Of a stretch of DNA of 64,000 bases, positions 10,601-22,191 are shown piece by piece. The translations under genes were made by a program, and so were the position numbers. The notes below the pieces were generated by a model that was given only the letters and a program-made list of their open reading frames with translations, had not been told where the DNA came from and searched no databases. The DNA is from Dermacentor variabilis. Taxonomy: Eukaryota > Arthropoda > Arachnida > Ixodida > Ixodidae. Where the stretch lies: NCBI RefSeq assembly GCF_050947875.1, contig NC_134572.1, positions 154,959,105 through 155,023,104 on the forward strand, in the 5' to 3' direction. Within the stretch, counting starts at the first letter, position 1. Each line of letters starts with the position of its first letter.

Positions 10601-11935
10601 TGAGTGTGCTCGAAGATCCAGTGAGCATCCCGCAGCGCTAAAGCATTATTTTTTTCGTCGGCACCGAAACACCCGCTGACGTAGAAGGCGTCATCGAGGG
10701 TGACAGTGGAATTTCCGTCGCATGAGGGATCACTCGACTCCCCGAAAGGAAAGCGGAAGTGATTCTAACCAACTTCAGCCACGAGTTCAAGCACATCAGC
10801 AAAGGCACGACAATCGCGTACATCGAGGTAATTGTGGAAACCAGCAATGCATTTGTCCTCTCGGATTCTGCCGCATCTACCCCGACGAACATAGTTGCCG
10901 AAACAGACTTCGACATAAATCTAAGTCTCCCCTTGACCAAGCAGCAACAGATCAGAAGTCTTCTACGACGATAAGAAGAGTGTTTTTCGACGACATCGAG
11001 GATTCGGCAAACGCCACTCGCAAAGCATCGCATAATAACTGAAAAGTGCACTTGAGCACTCCGCTAGAGCCCTTACCAAGCTTCGACGTGATAACGTGAC
11101 GCTATTAGGCAACAAGTCGACGAAATGCTGTGCGACGACATCATCCAGCCGTCGAGAAGCCCGTGGGCATCTCCTTTAGTCTTGGGGTAGAAAAAGGACG
11201 GAACCCTACGTTTCTGCGTCGATTATCGTCGACTGAGCAAGATCACGAAGAAGGAATTATACGCCCTCCCACGGATAGACGACGCGTTGGATCGGCTCTG
11301 CAACGCTAAATACTTCTGATCCAAGGACCTCAAGTCTGCCTACTGGCAACTAGAAGTCGACGATAGATATCACGAAAACACCGCCTTTATCACGCCAGAT
11401 GGCCTGTATGAGCTCAAGGTCAAGCCATTCGAACTGTGCTCGGCGCCTGCAACGTTTCAGCGCGTCATGGACACGGTGTTAGCAGGATTCGTGTGGCAGA
11501 CGTGTCTTGTTTACTTGGATGACATCGTTGTCTTCGCCGGAAATTTCTACGATCACCTTAGGCTGCTTGCGACAGTATTAGAGGCCATCAAGTCATCAGG
11601 ACTCACTCTGAAGCCGGAAAAGAGCCGCTTCGCTTACGGTGAGCTTCTGTTCCTAGACCACGTCATCAGCAAGTCTGAAGTCCGCCTCGGCCCACAGAAG
11701 ACAGAGGCCATCTCGAATTTCCAGCAGCCCATCGAGAAGAAGGGAATGCGTACATTCCTTAGCATGTTTGCCTACTACAGCGCTTGGTCAAGGACTTTTC
11801 AGGCATCGCTGAACGTATCAAAGGTCTAACTAAATGTGATGTTGAGTTCAAGTGGGGAAGGCCGCAGGCCGACGCATGTCAAGAACTCAAACGAGGCTTG
11901 CAGTCGCCGCCGGTATTCAGACCGTCCTAGTCCGT
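10600..11935 (+). pseudogene. Gypsy reverse transcriptase remnant
   Basis: After a post-protease linker (GTETPADVEGVIEGD, about 10660; NLSLPLTKQQQ, about 10918) the RT domain runs from about 11095. It contains [35 protein letters not shown], an intact catalytic VYLDDIVVF near 11510 and the thumb segment SGLTLKPEKSRF. In-frame stops occur near 11189 and 11320 (the latter replacing Ser before KDLKSAYW), and the frame stops at 11829. RNase H and integrase are absent: sequence identity ends near 11935, where an opposite-strand LINE begins. Confidence 0.88.
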
Positions 11936-11949
11936 CAGGCACTCAGACC

Positions 11950-12930
11950 TTACGAGAAAGCGTAAGTCCTGAGAGCACACGTTGCGTGTGAAAGGCTGGC
12001 CTTAGGCCGGCGAGCATCACGTCGCTGGTACACCAGCTCATCTAGTGTGTTCAGCTGTGCATTCTCGTGGAGAGCCACGGTCAGGGTCATTCGGGGAAGG
12101 CAAGTGATCACCCTGAGTGCATTGTGATTAGCAGCTTCAAGGCGATCCCATTGTACCCTTGTCAAATGCTGCAATTGGGCTTGATAAACAAGGCGTGGTT
12201 TCACTACCACCTTCCACCAACTGTCGTCAAAATATTAGCACGCGCCGCCCGTTTTAGGAGCAATGCGCCTAATCACACTCAACGTCTTAATAGCCTCCTT
12301 TTAGGGCTGGAGAGCCAAGCAGTTGCGGTTCCCGACTCGTGGCCCATCAGACCCTGAATTTTTATAGTTGAACCTTGTTGAAGTGACATTGCGGATAGAT
12401 GAAGACGAATGCGTATTGCAGAGTTTACGCCGGCCCCAACGATTGGCAACTGACATGTAAGCAGATTTGGTGACGGAAAGCTTAAGGCCGACCGCAGAAT
12501 CGTAAGTCGACGTAATATCTAAAGCTGATTGAAGGGCAGCGGCTTGAGTCTGCAGGTCACGATGAGTGCTCCAAACCGTGGTGTCATCAGCGTACAACAA
12601 GAACTTTATGTCGGGTACAGCGTGTAAGCGCCATGAAAGCGGGATGAAAGCAATATTGAATAATGCGGGTGACAATACCGATTCCTAGGGTAGGCCACGA
12701 AGAGCGACAAATGAGGCGGCGGCGTCAGCACAGAGGCGAATTGCAAAGTATAGGTCTTCAAGGAAAGATTTGACGAAATTCCGTACTCGGGGGGGGGGAG
12801 GATGCGTCATGTCAATTGAAGCCAAGATGGCAGCATGACTGATGTTATCAAACGCCTTTTCGATGTGCATGGCGAGGACAGTACGGACAGTGTGGCTACG
12901 AGTGGACGATAAAACTGAGGATGCCAAGAC
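11950..12930 (-). pseudogene. LINE reverse transcriptase, 5'-truncated
   Basis: Minus-strand frames carry the RT palm: VLAMHIEKAFDNISHAAIL (about 12860), FVALRGLP then SPALFNIAFIPLSWRL, and the intact catalytic LLYADDTTVW near 12590. They continue to LTRVQWDRLEAANHNALRV and YQRRDARRPKASLSHA near 12000. A stop or frameshift separates LRGLP from the next block, and another follows after about 12400. This is an I/Jockey-type ORF2 from mid-RT to beyond the thumb. It abuts the plus-strand gypsy RT at about 11940. Confidence 0.85.
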
Positions 12931-12964
12931 CCACCAGCCTATATTCAGTACCTAGGGATGGACG

Positions 12965-13040
12965 GATGCATCTCATGTAGGACATGAAACCGCTGTCTAC
13001 GTCTTGGTGCTCTCATGGTCGTTCCGTTAACTTGGTAGGC
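12965..13040 (+). repeat. Stray unit of the 8.6-9.2 kb tandem repeat
   Basis: The stretch gacatgaaaccgctgtctacgtcttggtgctctcatggtcgttccgttaacttggtagg matches the unit junction seen at 8790-8850. It sits just upstream (minus sense) of the LINE RT fragment. Confidence 0.65.
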
Positions 13041-13467
13041 TGCCCGCACACGGCTTCTCATAACTTCGATTCTCCCAGGCCGTGGGATCTTCCCGCTTTC
13101 GCCGGCAGATCGAGGGGTTACATCGAGCGACGCCGTGTGATCTTTCGTCCAAGCCGGCACTGTCTAGCTCACTTCGAATGGCTGTTCCACCGAGACGAAA
13201 CTTGCAATTAGGTTTTCTCTGTGACAGGAAACTATTGCACCCATACGGACTAGTGCAAAGTATGCCGTGGTACGGTGTGGTGTGGTTGGGTGTGACGTAG
13301 CGAACATGCACTTCGCTAATTTTAAGATTCTGGCTAGTATATTCTCCGACCAATCTACTTTTACTAGTAACCATTTCGTGCTTAGATCTACTCTCAATTA
13401 CGAGATAGCCAGGGTCTTTTCTTTTCTTACAATATTCTACACATTCCTCACCTTGTGGATTTGACAT
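13027..13467 (-). other. Unidentified 146-codon open frame
   Basis: The longest uninterrupted frame in this neighbourhood. It has a Cys- and Lys/Arg-rich N-terminal part (EECVEYCKKRKDPGY) and a middle segment EVHVRYVTPNHTTPYHG. No family is recognised. It is flanked by repeats on both sides, so it may be an internal piece of an unnamed element rather than a host gene. Confidence 0.25.
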
Positions 13468-14139
13468 GCGCGGTTGCTAAAATGCTTAAAGTGATTACGT
13501 ATAGTCACCAGGCGATCTAACATGATGCTGGTACAGCGTATGATCGCATTTTTAAGAAATGTGAATACCAATCACTTAGTTTTCGATATCATGAAATAAA
13601 TTGGCAACTTATTTTTCCTTGTGATATTCAAGTGTAGTAAATGAGTTAGTTGTCTTGGTTTGCTGAAACAGCCTTTCGATGTACATCCAGCACCTGGAAG
13701 ATCAGAGATTCGATGTACAGATCCAGCACCAGGAAGTCCAAACTTCTAATTGACATCAACGATGTTCTAGATCGAGCCATTCGTGGAAGAAAAGTGTCCA
13801 TAGCAGCTTTCGCGGCCTTGCTGTACAAGATTCTATAAGAAATATTTGCTCGCCGAAATGGTTTGCGAGTGCGAATAACAGAAGATAGTCAATGTGGATG
13901 GCAAGGCATAAAAATCTAAGTAAAATGTCTCCTTCGAAATCATTCTGCACGAGGGAGGTTAACTAAAGCTCGCCTACCTCAGTTGCAACGAAAGACGGCC
14001 GCTGCCTTAGCTGGACGCGATGTCCTGCGATCGCCCATTCCGTCCCCACTGAGGCAGCAAACGAAATTCGGCCCTCCGCACATATAGGTCGAGGAAACGT
14101 GTTACTACCAGGTAGTGATGGTGACCCTCGGAAGACCCG
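13468..14139. other. Unassigned; probable 5' UTR of the ZnT7-like retrocopy at the right end
   Basis: No coding signal. A short imperfect duplication (ttcgatgtacatccagcacc / ttcgatgtacagatccagcacc) occurs at about 13676-13735. The last 100-150 bp before 14140 could be mRNA leader copied together with the ZnT7-like sequence, which is inference. Confidence 0.35.
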
Positions 14140-14768
14140 ACGTTGCCTCTACATGCCGACGACAAGAAGTTCATAGCGCGACGAGGCCTATATTTCACGG
14201 AACGCCTGCATGGATGGTTCTGGTTAATCTTCTCGCACATGGCATCACGGAATCTCTTTTTTTTCGTCATTCTCAACTTCTCCTTTGCATTTGTCGAACT
14301 GTTATGCGGAGTATGGACCAATGGTCTGGGCCTGAGCTCAGATACATTCCGCACGTTGTTCGATTGCACGCCAGTGCTCGCAGGCCTGGCAGTTTCAGTG
14401 ATCACAAAGTGGCCTGCAGAAGAAATGTTCAACTATAGATAAGTGCGCGCACAGGTTCTTGCAGGATTTCTTAAAACCTTTTCCTCCTCTTAATTGCATT
14501 CTCCATCTTCTCCGAGGCCGTTGAGAGAGCCATTGAACCACCAGAGGGGAAACATAAACGCCTCTTTATTGCTTCGGTGCTGGGTTTCGTGGTCATCCTG
14601 GCCGGCATATTTGCATTCCAGCATGGACATTTCCACGGGGGTGAGGGTCATTGGCATTTCCACAGCCAGGGTACCAGCCATAGGCACATCCATGGACACA
14701 GCCACAACCAAGCGCCTGGCGATGCTCACTCGCATGGAAACGGGCACCCCGTTGGGGCGTCTGTGTGA
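14140..14768 (+). pseudogene. SLC30A7-like: ZnT7-like zinc transporter, processed pseudogene
   Basis: The frame from 14143 reads LPLHADDKKF, then SRNLFFFVILNFSFAFVELL (first transmembrane helix), VLAGLAVSVITKW, and after a stop VRAQVLAGF and IFSEAVERAIEPPE. It ends in a His-rich loop (repeated H-G-H and H-S-H patterns, 14620-14755). This order matches the N-terminal third of ZnT7-type cation diffusion facilitators, which load zinc into the early secretory pathway. The copy has no introns. The expected ATG is ACG (14140-14142), a TAA interrupts the frame at 14440-14442, and a 1-base deletion shifts it near 14470. Similarity ends at about 14768, where LINE 5' sequence begins. The remaining transmembrane segments are missing. 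A retrocopy fits best. Confidence 0.85.
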
Positions 14769-15605
14769 GCAGGCGTTTGGTGCGTTTCGAAACCACGTAC
14801 CCGAGCACACGAGGGCTTAACCCTCCCGCGTGTAGTCGTGCGCGGCTTAGCCGTGTCCGGAGAAAGGGGGATTCTCAGGATTGAGCGGATGCCGGGTGTT
14901 CGGACCTTTAAGGCCCCCCGGTGGAGGCAACACACTTCTTTGGCCTCTGCTTCACCTAGACGGCACCCCCGGACTGACCCCCCCCTCCCGGGCGATTCAG
15001 GCTGTCACCTTTTCCTGTCTCCCTCCCTCTTCAATCTTTTCCTTTCCTATCTTCTTTCTTTTACTGTCCTGTTAACTCTTCTCTTCCGTCACTTCCAAAT
15101 TTGCCTAGGCGGTTTGGGTAATCTAGTGTATGGGCACGCCCTTGGGTATAATATACTGGGTTATAGTGGCAGCGTACGGTTGGAGCCTGCAGCCTTATGC
15201 TTAAGGTGCTGCAGCGTCCCCAAGTTCGTCTCCGTGGTGGGTGGCAGCCATTGCTACCGAAAAAAAAACCGAAGTACTACGGGAACACCCGCATTTCCCC
15301 CCATACTTGATCGTCAACCTCAAAAGAGAGGACGCACCGATGAGTTAAGCTCATGCTTCAACCGAACAAGAAGACATATCCAAAATTTCATGTTGGGAAC
15401 AGTGAGAAATATGAAAAAAAGGCCAGATTCATTTCACCATTCATAGTTGCAAAATCTTTGATAGAAGCCTTAGGGTTAGGTTAAAGATTGACGAAAACGG
15501 CTAGTGGAGACCTTCTTGAGATCCCTCAGAAACATCAGTACGAGAAGCTAGGCAGTCTTGTGACATTTGGTAACATACCAGTTTCTATTACACCCAAATT
15601 TCCAT
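14769..15605 (+). pseudogene. LINE 5' UTR and ORF1 fragment
   Basis: The segment starts with gagcaggcgtttggtgcg, which I recall as the 5' start of a common tick LINE, and runs through a pyrimidine-rich leader (14980-15080) to the ORF1 start region near 15230. From about 15410 the ORF1 protein is visible in shifted frames: ISPFIVAKSLIEALG, SGDLLEIP and YEKLGSLVTFGNIPVSIT. This is the nucleic-acid-binding ORF1 domain of I-type LINEs. The frame is broken at several places, and it ends at about 15605 where gypsy protease sequence begins. Confidence 0.65.
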
Positions 15606-18600
15606 CATGAGTGCGGAGCTTCGAACGCGCTTGAAGAAAGTACTTACTGCTGCTCCGACTCGACTGCTCCTGGTCACCTACGGTGGAACACCGACTGTGC
15701 CTGGAATGCGTACTGGTCGTGTCAGTGTCACCGGTCGCCACACGTTCGTTTTATTTAGTGTGCTCGAGCGTTTCCATCACAATGTGATCCTCGGACTCGA
15801 CTTTTAGGCCGCCCATTCTGTTCTGATCGACTGTTCCGCCGGTGTTGTACAACTTGATCGACCCCTATTTGTTCCCGTTGACCTTCCTGCTCAAGCTCCA
15901 ACACTGCATTGTTCCGCAGATTTTGTATGCCTGCCATCTCTTGCAGCAACCTGCATCCCTGTGCTAGCCTGCCCACCTGTACCTGACGGAGACTAAGCCC
16001 TTACTCCCGCGACTTCAGTCCTGCTTTCTCACAATGTCTCTGTTTGCCGACGCTCATACCGGGTGTCGCCCTCTGAGCGACAAGTTGTCCAGAGCGAGGT
16101 TGACAAGATGCTTTGCCAAATGGATTATTGAACGCTCTTCCAACCCGTGGGCGTCACCTGTTCTCGTCAAAAAGAAGGATAACAGCTGGCGATTCTGCGT
16201 TGGCTATCGTCATGTAAACACGATCACCGTGAAAGGTGTATATTCACTTCCCCGCATTGTCGAATCGCTGGATTGTCTCCACTGGGCCACTTATTTTTCA
16301 TCTATAGATCTTAACTCTACTTATTCACAAATTGCCGTGGATGAAATCAACCGTGAAAAACCGCATTCGTCGCACCAGACGACCTATATCAGTTCCGGGT
16401 AATGCCTTTGTGCTTGTACAATGACCCGGCGACCTTTGAACGGATGATGGACATGCTCTTGTGTGGTTTGAAGTGGTCCATCTGTTTGTGCTACTTGGAT
16501 GATGTCATCATATTCTCTTCAACTTTTGCTACTCATCTTGAAAGACTTTCATCTGTTCTTTCTGTTTTTCGCACCATTGGCTTACAGCTCAGCTCGTCCA
16601 AGTGCCACTTCGGTTACCGCCAAATAACCATGCTCCGACACCTCGTCGATTCGTCAGGAATTCGCCCCGACCCCGCTAAAGTTCATGCTGTGCAGACTTT
16701 CCCCGTATCAGCTTATCCCAAAGATGTTCGCAGATTTATTGGCGTTTGCTCGTACTTCAGCAGGTTTGTTGAAAATTAGGCCATGTTGCTCGTCCCAAGA
16801 CTGACCTCCAGAACAAAGACGTTCTTTTCTGTTGGGGCTCTGAACAAGCGTATACTTTCTTGCAGCTCATCACGCTGCTCCCCACACCTCCTGTTTTCGC
16901 CCATTTTGACGCCTCCGCTCCGACAGAAATCCCCACTGACGCCAGTGGCTACGACATAGGCGCAGTTTTAGCTCAACGCCAATGTGGGCACGACCGTGTC
17001 ATTGCCTATGCCCGCCGCCTCCTCTCTCCCGCAGAGCGCAATTACTCGATTACTGAGCGCGAGTGTCTCGCGCTCATTAGGCGGTGGGCAAGTTCCGATC
17101 GTACATATATGGTCGACTATTTGCAGTTACAACCGACCACCACGCCCTTTGTTGGCTTTCCTCCCTCAAGGATCCCACCGGACGCCTCGGTCACTGGGTC
17201 GTACGGCTGCACGAATACACATACACTGTGGTCTACATGTCGGACGGCCTTCATCAGGACGCCGACATCCTGTCTCGTCATCCCATTGATGTACCGGACT
17301 ATTTAGTGAATGTTGCACCGATCTGCATTCTTTCGTTCTCTGCCTTGCAAGACATTGGCGCTGAACAACGCCGAGATGGGTCGTTACGCCACATTATCGA
17401 ACGCCTGATCTCTGATCCGTCTGACCCATCCCTTCGCATGTTCTTACTACAAAATGGCGTCCTGTATCGCCGCAACATGCACCGCCAAGGGCCCGAGCTC
17501 CTGACCATCAATCCACCTCATCTGCGACAGATGGTACCGCAGCCACTGCACAACGTTCGCACCGCTAGACACCTTGGCGTCACGCGGACGTTTGACCGAA
17601 CCCGGTGACGGTTTTTCTGGCCCCGTCTCAACCACTCCGTCCGGCGCTATGTTGCCGCGTGTGAGTCGTGTCAACGCCGGAAAAAACCAGCTGTGCCTCC
17701 TGCCGGACTGCTGCAGCCGTTGAATATACCGGCCGACCCTTTTTTCGCGTTGCCGTTGATCTTCTCGGACTATTCCCTGTATCAAATGGCGGAAATAGGT
17801 GGATTGCCGTCGCTACGGAGTATACAACTCGCTATGCCATTACTAGAGCCCTACCGACCAGCTGCACCACAGACGTCGCTTATGTCTTGCTTAACGACGT
17901 TACCTTCCACCACGGTGCACCTCGTCCACTTCTCATCGATCGCGGTAGATATTTTCTTGCCAAATTCGTAGACGACCTACTTCGATTATGTGCTACTAAA
18001 CACAAACTTGCTACCACTTACCATCGCAAACTAACGGTCTTACGAATGCCTGAATCGCACATTAACTGACATGCTAGCAATGTATGTTTCTTCCGATCAT
18101 CGCGACTTGCACATTGCTCTGCCATTTGTCACGTTCACCTACAATTCCTCGGGCCACGACAGAGCTGTCCATTCACCTTTACATCTCCTTTCCGGCCGTG
18201 AGCCGCCTTTGCCTTTCGAGACTTCCTTTCGACCACACTCGCCTCGCCGACAGAGTACACTCTCAACAGAGTATAGCCACAGCGTCCCAAGCACGCCAGA
18301 TTGCCTGCATTTGATTTTCTGCATCACAGATAAGCCAAAAGTGCCGCTACGACCATCGCGATCACGACGTGCACTACAAACTAGGTGCTCTTCATCTAGT
18401 TTGGCATCCAACTCGTCGTGTTGGCCTTTCGGAGAAATTCCTCTCGCAATACTATGGCTGTTACCCCGTACATCCGTCGCCAGGTGACCCCTGTCACATA
18501 TGAAGTGCCTCCGCTGGATTCCACGGTACCTTCACCTCTCTCTGTCATCATCGACGTCAGCCGTCTGAAACCTTACCCTTCTCAGGCCGATGAGCCGAAC

Positions 18601-18608
18601 CAATAGGG
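15606..18608 (+). pseudogene. Ty3/gypsy pol: protease end, RT, RNase H, integrase
   Basis: The order is protease C-terminus with NVILGLDF (about 15782) but no DTG active site; RT with SNPWASPVLVKKKD, TYFSSIDLNSTYSQI and intact catalytic CYLDDVIIF (about 16490); RNase H with IPTDASGYDIGAVLAQR; the HHCC region of integrase (RTARHLGVTRTF and CESCQRR); and an integrase core with RVAVDLLGLF, followed by LLIDRGRYF where Asp-Asn is usual (Asn to Arg). The C-terminal tail ends at a stop near 18606. Stops or frameshifts interrupt it at about 15805, 16400, 16778, 17095, 17607 and 18067. The 5' LTR, gag and most of protease are missing; the left edge abuts a LINE ORF1. Confidence 0.9.
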
Positions 18609-18627
18609 TGCTTTTTCAGAAGGGCGT

Positions 18628-18776
18628 GATGTCACAGTCGGTAATGTGGGAAGAGGACGATGATGGTGGCCTTGGAATCCACTAAGGGGAGTTTAGTTTT
18701 ATCGCTGCTTTGCGCTTGTTGGCTCAGCCATTAAAAGCCATCTGTAAATAAAGAAACGCTTCTTCCTTCCCGTAAC
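18628..18776 (+). repeat. 3' LTR of the second gypsy pol
   Basis: Begins TGTCACAGTCGG after a purine-rich agaagggcgtga and ends cttcccgtaaca, giving TG...CA termini and about 149 bp. It includes a polyadenylation-like aataaa near 18748. No 5' partner is in the window. Confidence 0.6.
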
Positions 18777-20823
18777 ACTATATTACTCAGTCTCTTGAGC
18801 TACCCTTCGTTTTCCCTAGAGGGCAACACATGCAGACGGTCCGCATGAATTGTTTTTAGAAGCCGACAGGCTGAAGAAGACGGAGAAAGCGTGAATTGGT
18901 GTTTTCCTGCAGCGGAGCTGTGCCATCCGGCCTTTGTACAAAACACGCTTGTGCTGTTTTAATGAAGTTCTTCGATTACGTCAAAGCATGACCTGGTGCA
19001 AACTTGTTCAAAGCGTCATTTCTTTTTTTGTTTTGCTATAGAGTTGCATCAAAGCAGAACCGCTTTAGCTGAACCAGAATGAAACCGGGAAAGGAAAATG
19101 TTTCAGTCTGACAATAGTTTTTGCAACGCGAAGATATTCATTGCTAGGACATGCCTCTTAGATTTCCGGCGATGACGCTCATAGAGTAACCTCTTTGAAT
19201 GTGGCACATCCAATATAAGATAGTGTCACTGTTGATTTTTCGTTTGTCTAAGTAATTCTCAGAATGAAGTTCTACCTAACAGACCTATTCATTTTCTCTG
19301 TTGTATAAAAATACAATAACACGCCACAGATGACATTTAAATACTAATTGTTTAAGAATGCATAATTTTGGATGGATTACATGGCAACAGTACATAATAA
19401 ATAAATTGAATTGAAGAATTAACCATGCTTAAATAATTCCCATATGGATTGTTCTGAAGTTCGCACGCCGAAGTGAAATGCCTTGACGTGCTAGACAGTT
19501 TCTTGTATTCAAGTTATAGTGCAAAAGAAGAAATAAAGATGCGGACGCATGAGTGATAATTCTTGCTTTCATGAATTTTAAACTCATCGCGCAAATTGTT
19601 ACTATCAGCAGTTTTTGGAAAGTGATTAAGTCATGTTTTCAAATCACGCAGGTGTGTCGCAGGTTAGAAATTCAACGACGCAGATCACCTTGCAGAAACG
19701 TTGTCACGCGTTCAAGGGAAGCGGCAATATCGCAAAAAAATTCGCTTGCAAAACATCATTTGCTCACAGAACTTGGGCCCGTAATAAAAACAAGACCGGT
19801 GTTCATCATTCCGACAAGCGCACTAGGTGGCGAATTGGATGTGAAGCAGTTCTTCAATGGCCGGTACGGGTACAGAACGTAATTTTTTTTTCTATCACCC
19901 GCCACGTAGCAATGATAATGTTCGTGAAGCATCTGAAGCCTCGTGCCGGAAGAGCTCTAATTGAGAGTTATAACAGCGCAGGCTTGAGTTCACATTAAAT
20001 ATATTTATGTGCCCAGCGTGGCGCCTTGGGGTAGCGTTTAGGCCAGGGGTCCACCAGGCCCATTGATTAACACGTCCAGGAATAGGAGAGATGGAAGAAA
20101 TGTTTGTTTTACATTATTAACTCTGATTGCAGATACGGAAGCCCACACTATGCAGGAGCACTCGAAATCAGTGAGATCACATGAGGATACGTTAGCTTCG
20201 CCACTGCATAAATGTGTAAACATTTGAAACAGTCGAAATCCCTAGGGTGCCAGCCTAATGAATACCACGTCTGTATCTCGGCCAATCATGTTCGCCGAGC
20301 CCTTATTTCAGCTAGTGAGGTCTCACTGACGGCGAGCTTTCGGCAGCCCTTCACGGTTGTTACCGCGTCTACAGAATCTGGTGGCCGTTGTCACATTGAA
20401 CAGAGCTCCTTTGTTGTCCCGTCAACAGTCCGCGCCAATGGGCGTCGACGTGTGGACCGGCGCTGATGAAGGAGGAGTGCATCGTGGCAAGCACCTAAGA
20501 AATGCCTTTTGCCGTGTTGAGCCGCAACAACCTGTAATCCAAGAAGCCACGCAACAAATAATAAAACAGCTTTAGAAAGTTTAGGTGAGCATCATGACCA
20601 CCAATAGAGTGAGGCGGGTCACTTGATAGCGGATTTCCCAAAATTTTTATTGGTGCGGGATCAATTTTGCTATTTTCCCTTTCAGCAAGTAATCATATGT
20701 CCTGGGCTACTTAGAAATCATAATGCAACCTGAAAAATGAAGCACATTGTGAGATCTAAAACTTTAAAGTTCTATTATATTTTGTTAAAAAACTATATTA
20801 TTGCCAGTTCTTATTTGAAACCC
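18777..20823. other. Unassigned interval
   Basis: No recognisable gene. Overlapping frames of 109 and 121 codons at 19553-19998 lack any domain signal and are probably chance. A LINE-tail-like ataaataaattgaattgaa occurs near 19400. Confidence 0.45.
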
Positions 20824-21037
20824 GCCGTGGATGATCAGTGGCTATGGTGTTAGGCCGCTGAGCAAGAGGTCGCGGGTTCGAATCCCGGCCACGGCGGCCG
20901 CATTTAGACGGGGGCGAAATGCGAAAACACCCGTGTACTTAGATCTAGGTGCCCGTTGAACAGCCCCAGGTGGTCGAAATTTCCGGAGTCCACCACTACG
21001 GCGTGCCTGATAATAAGAAGCTGGTTTTGGCCACAAT
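20824..21037 (+). mobile_element. tRNA-derived SINE, family A, copy 1
   Basis: The head, 20824-20895, folds like a tRNA. The acceptor arms gccgtgg and ccacggc pair perfectly, an A box lies near tcagtggctatgg and a B box at gggttcgaatccc. The body follows with acccgtgtacttagatctaggtgc, ccccaggtggtcgaaatttccgga and ccactacggcgt, which I recall as the body of a common tick SINE. Diverged copies lie at 35815-36003 (minus) and 59915-60035 (plus). Its own RNA polymerase III promoter is the A/B box pair. It is not a functional tRNA gene because the head continues into the SINE body. Confidence 0.85.
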
Positions 21038-22191
21038 TTAATTTTTTCTTATTAGAAAATAAAGTGAGAAATAAATAATTATGAAAATAATCGCACTGGC
21101 AAATACTTCCATAGTTAAAGTTGAGAAACCTAATACTCCATAAAGTGAACGGGAATACAGCGCCTCGTTAGTGGAAATTATAGAAGCATAGCAAGTGAAA
21201 TGCGACGACATGGTTTCATATTGTTGTTGTTGCTGTTGCCCCAAAACATGCTACAACAACAATATGAAAGCACGTCTAAGCATTACGCGGGTGACACTCA
21301 TCCTATATGCTAAAAGTAGTTTTTTCGTCCACTTTCACTTTCGTTTGTAAATTGTTTACTTCTGTAAGGAGCTACAAAATATGTCCCTTGTTCCGTACTT
21401 CGCGTCAGTGTGGGCTGGCTTCAAATACCTTGACAACGGGCTGCTTGCATGCTGCAATAGCTGAAGAGACTTAAATAATGCCAGAAATTAATGTAAATGT
21501 GGAATAACACCGTGCGAACACCCTGCATTAGGGACGTGTCGGCCAGGTGTCTTTACGTAAGTTTTTTGGGTGGCACAGTTTTTGTCCAGCTGTATAAGCA
21601 CATCCTAAAGTGCAAGCACTGACAGCAATTGCAAGAGGCTCATTTAAAAATTGCAGCTTTGCCTTACAGGCGCAGCATTTGCTCCGACTGCAAATTAGTA
21701 CAGAGTAATAAGAACTAAGGAGAGCAGTTTTATGGGACCTACAAACATGTAAGCATTCGCTAGTATGCATTCGAAAGAAACAATTCGCGAATTTGACACC
21801 AGAACTGAACATGAGGGCGGTCCCGTGCCGTTTCATCATCGGCTAATACCATCTCGAAAAGCTCTGCAATGAGAATGCAGCATTAGTTGAAAATACCAGT
21901 CGTGTGTTACCCTCCTGTTCCGTATAGTTTCTTTCTTATGTACTAATATCATGCATATAAAGTGAGGCAGAAGGAAAATTCCACTGCCTCTAATTTGAGT
22001 GTTACTATAGTTCTTGATTTTGCTAAATTGCATAAGTTCCTGCGGCTCATTCACCAAAATCTTAGGAACAACTGCATGCTGCATTTTCACTATAGCCTAT
22101 CTTTGTAATCGCTTATCTGTCAGAATTGTGCCTAGGTAACGCGCAACATCAACAAATTACTGCTTCGCCTATGAATAATGTAGGTACACAG
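21038..22191. other. Unassigned interval with a perfect 16-bp hairpin
   Basis: No gene recognised. A perfect inverted repeat tttcatattgttgttg (21214-21229) / caacaacaatatgaaa (21254-21269) encloses 24 bases. Confidence 0.5.

Noticed and set aside
14143..14768. An active ZnT7-type transporter gene
   Set aside because: Start codon lost, stop at 14440, frameshift near 14470, most membrane segments absent.
19553..19998. Overlapping 109- and 121-codon frames
   Set aside because: They overlap in different frames with no domain signal or splice context.
20824..20895. A functional tRNA gene
   Set aside because: Acceptor, A box and B box are good, but the sequence continues into a known-type SINE body and recurs diverged elsewhere.
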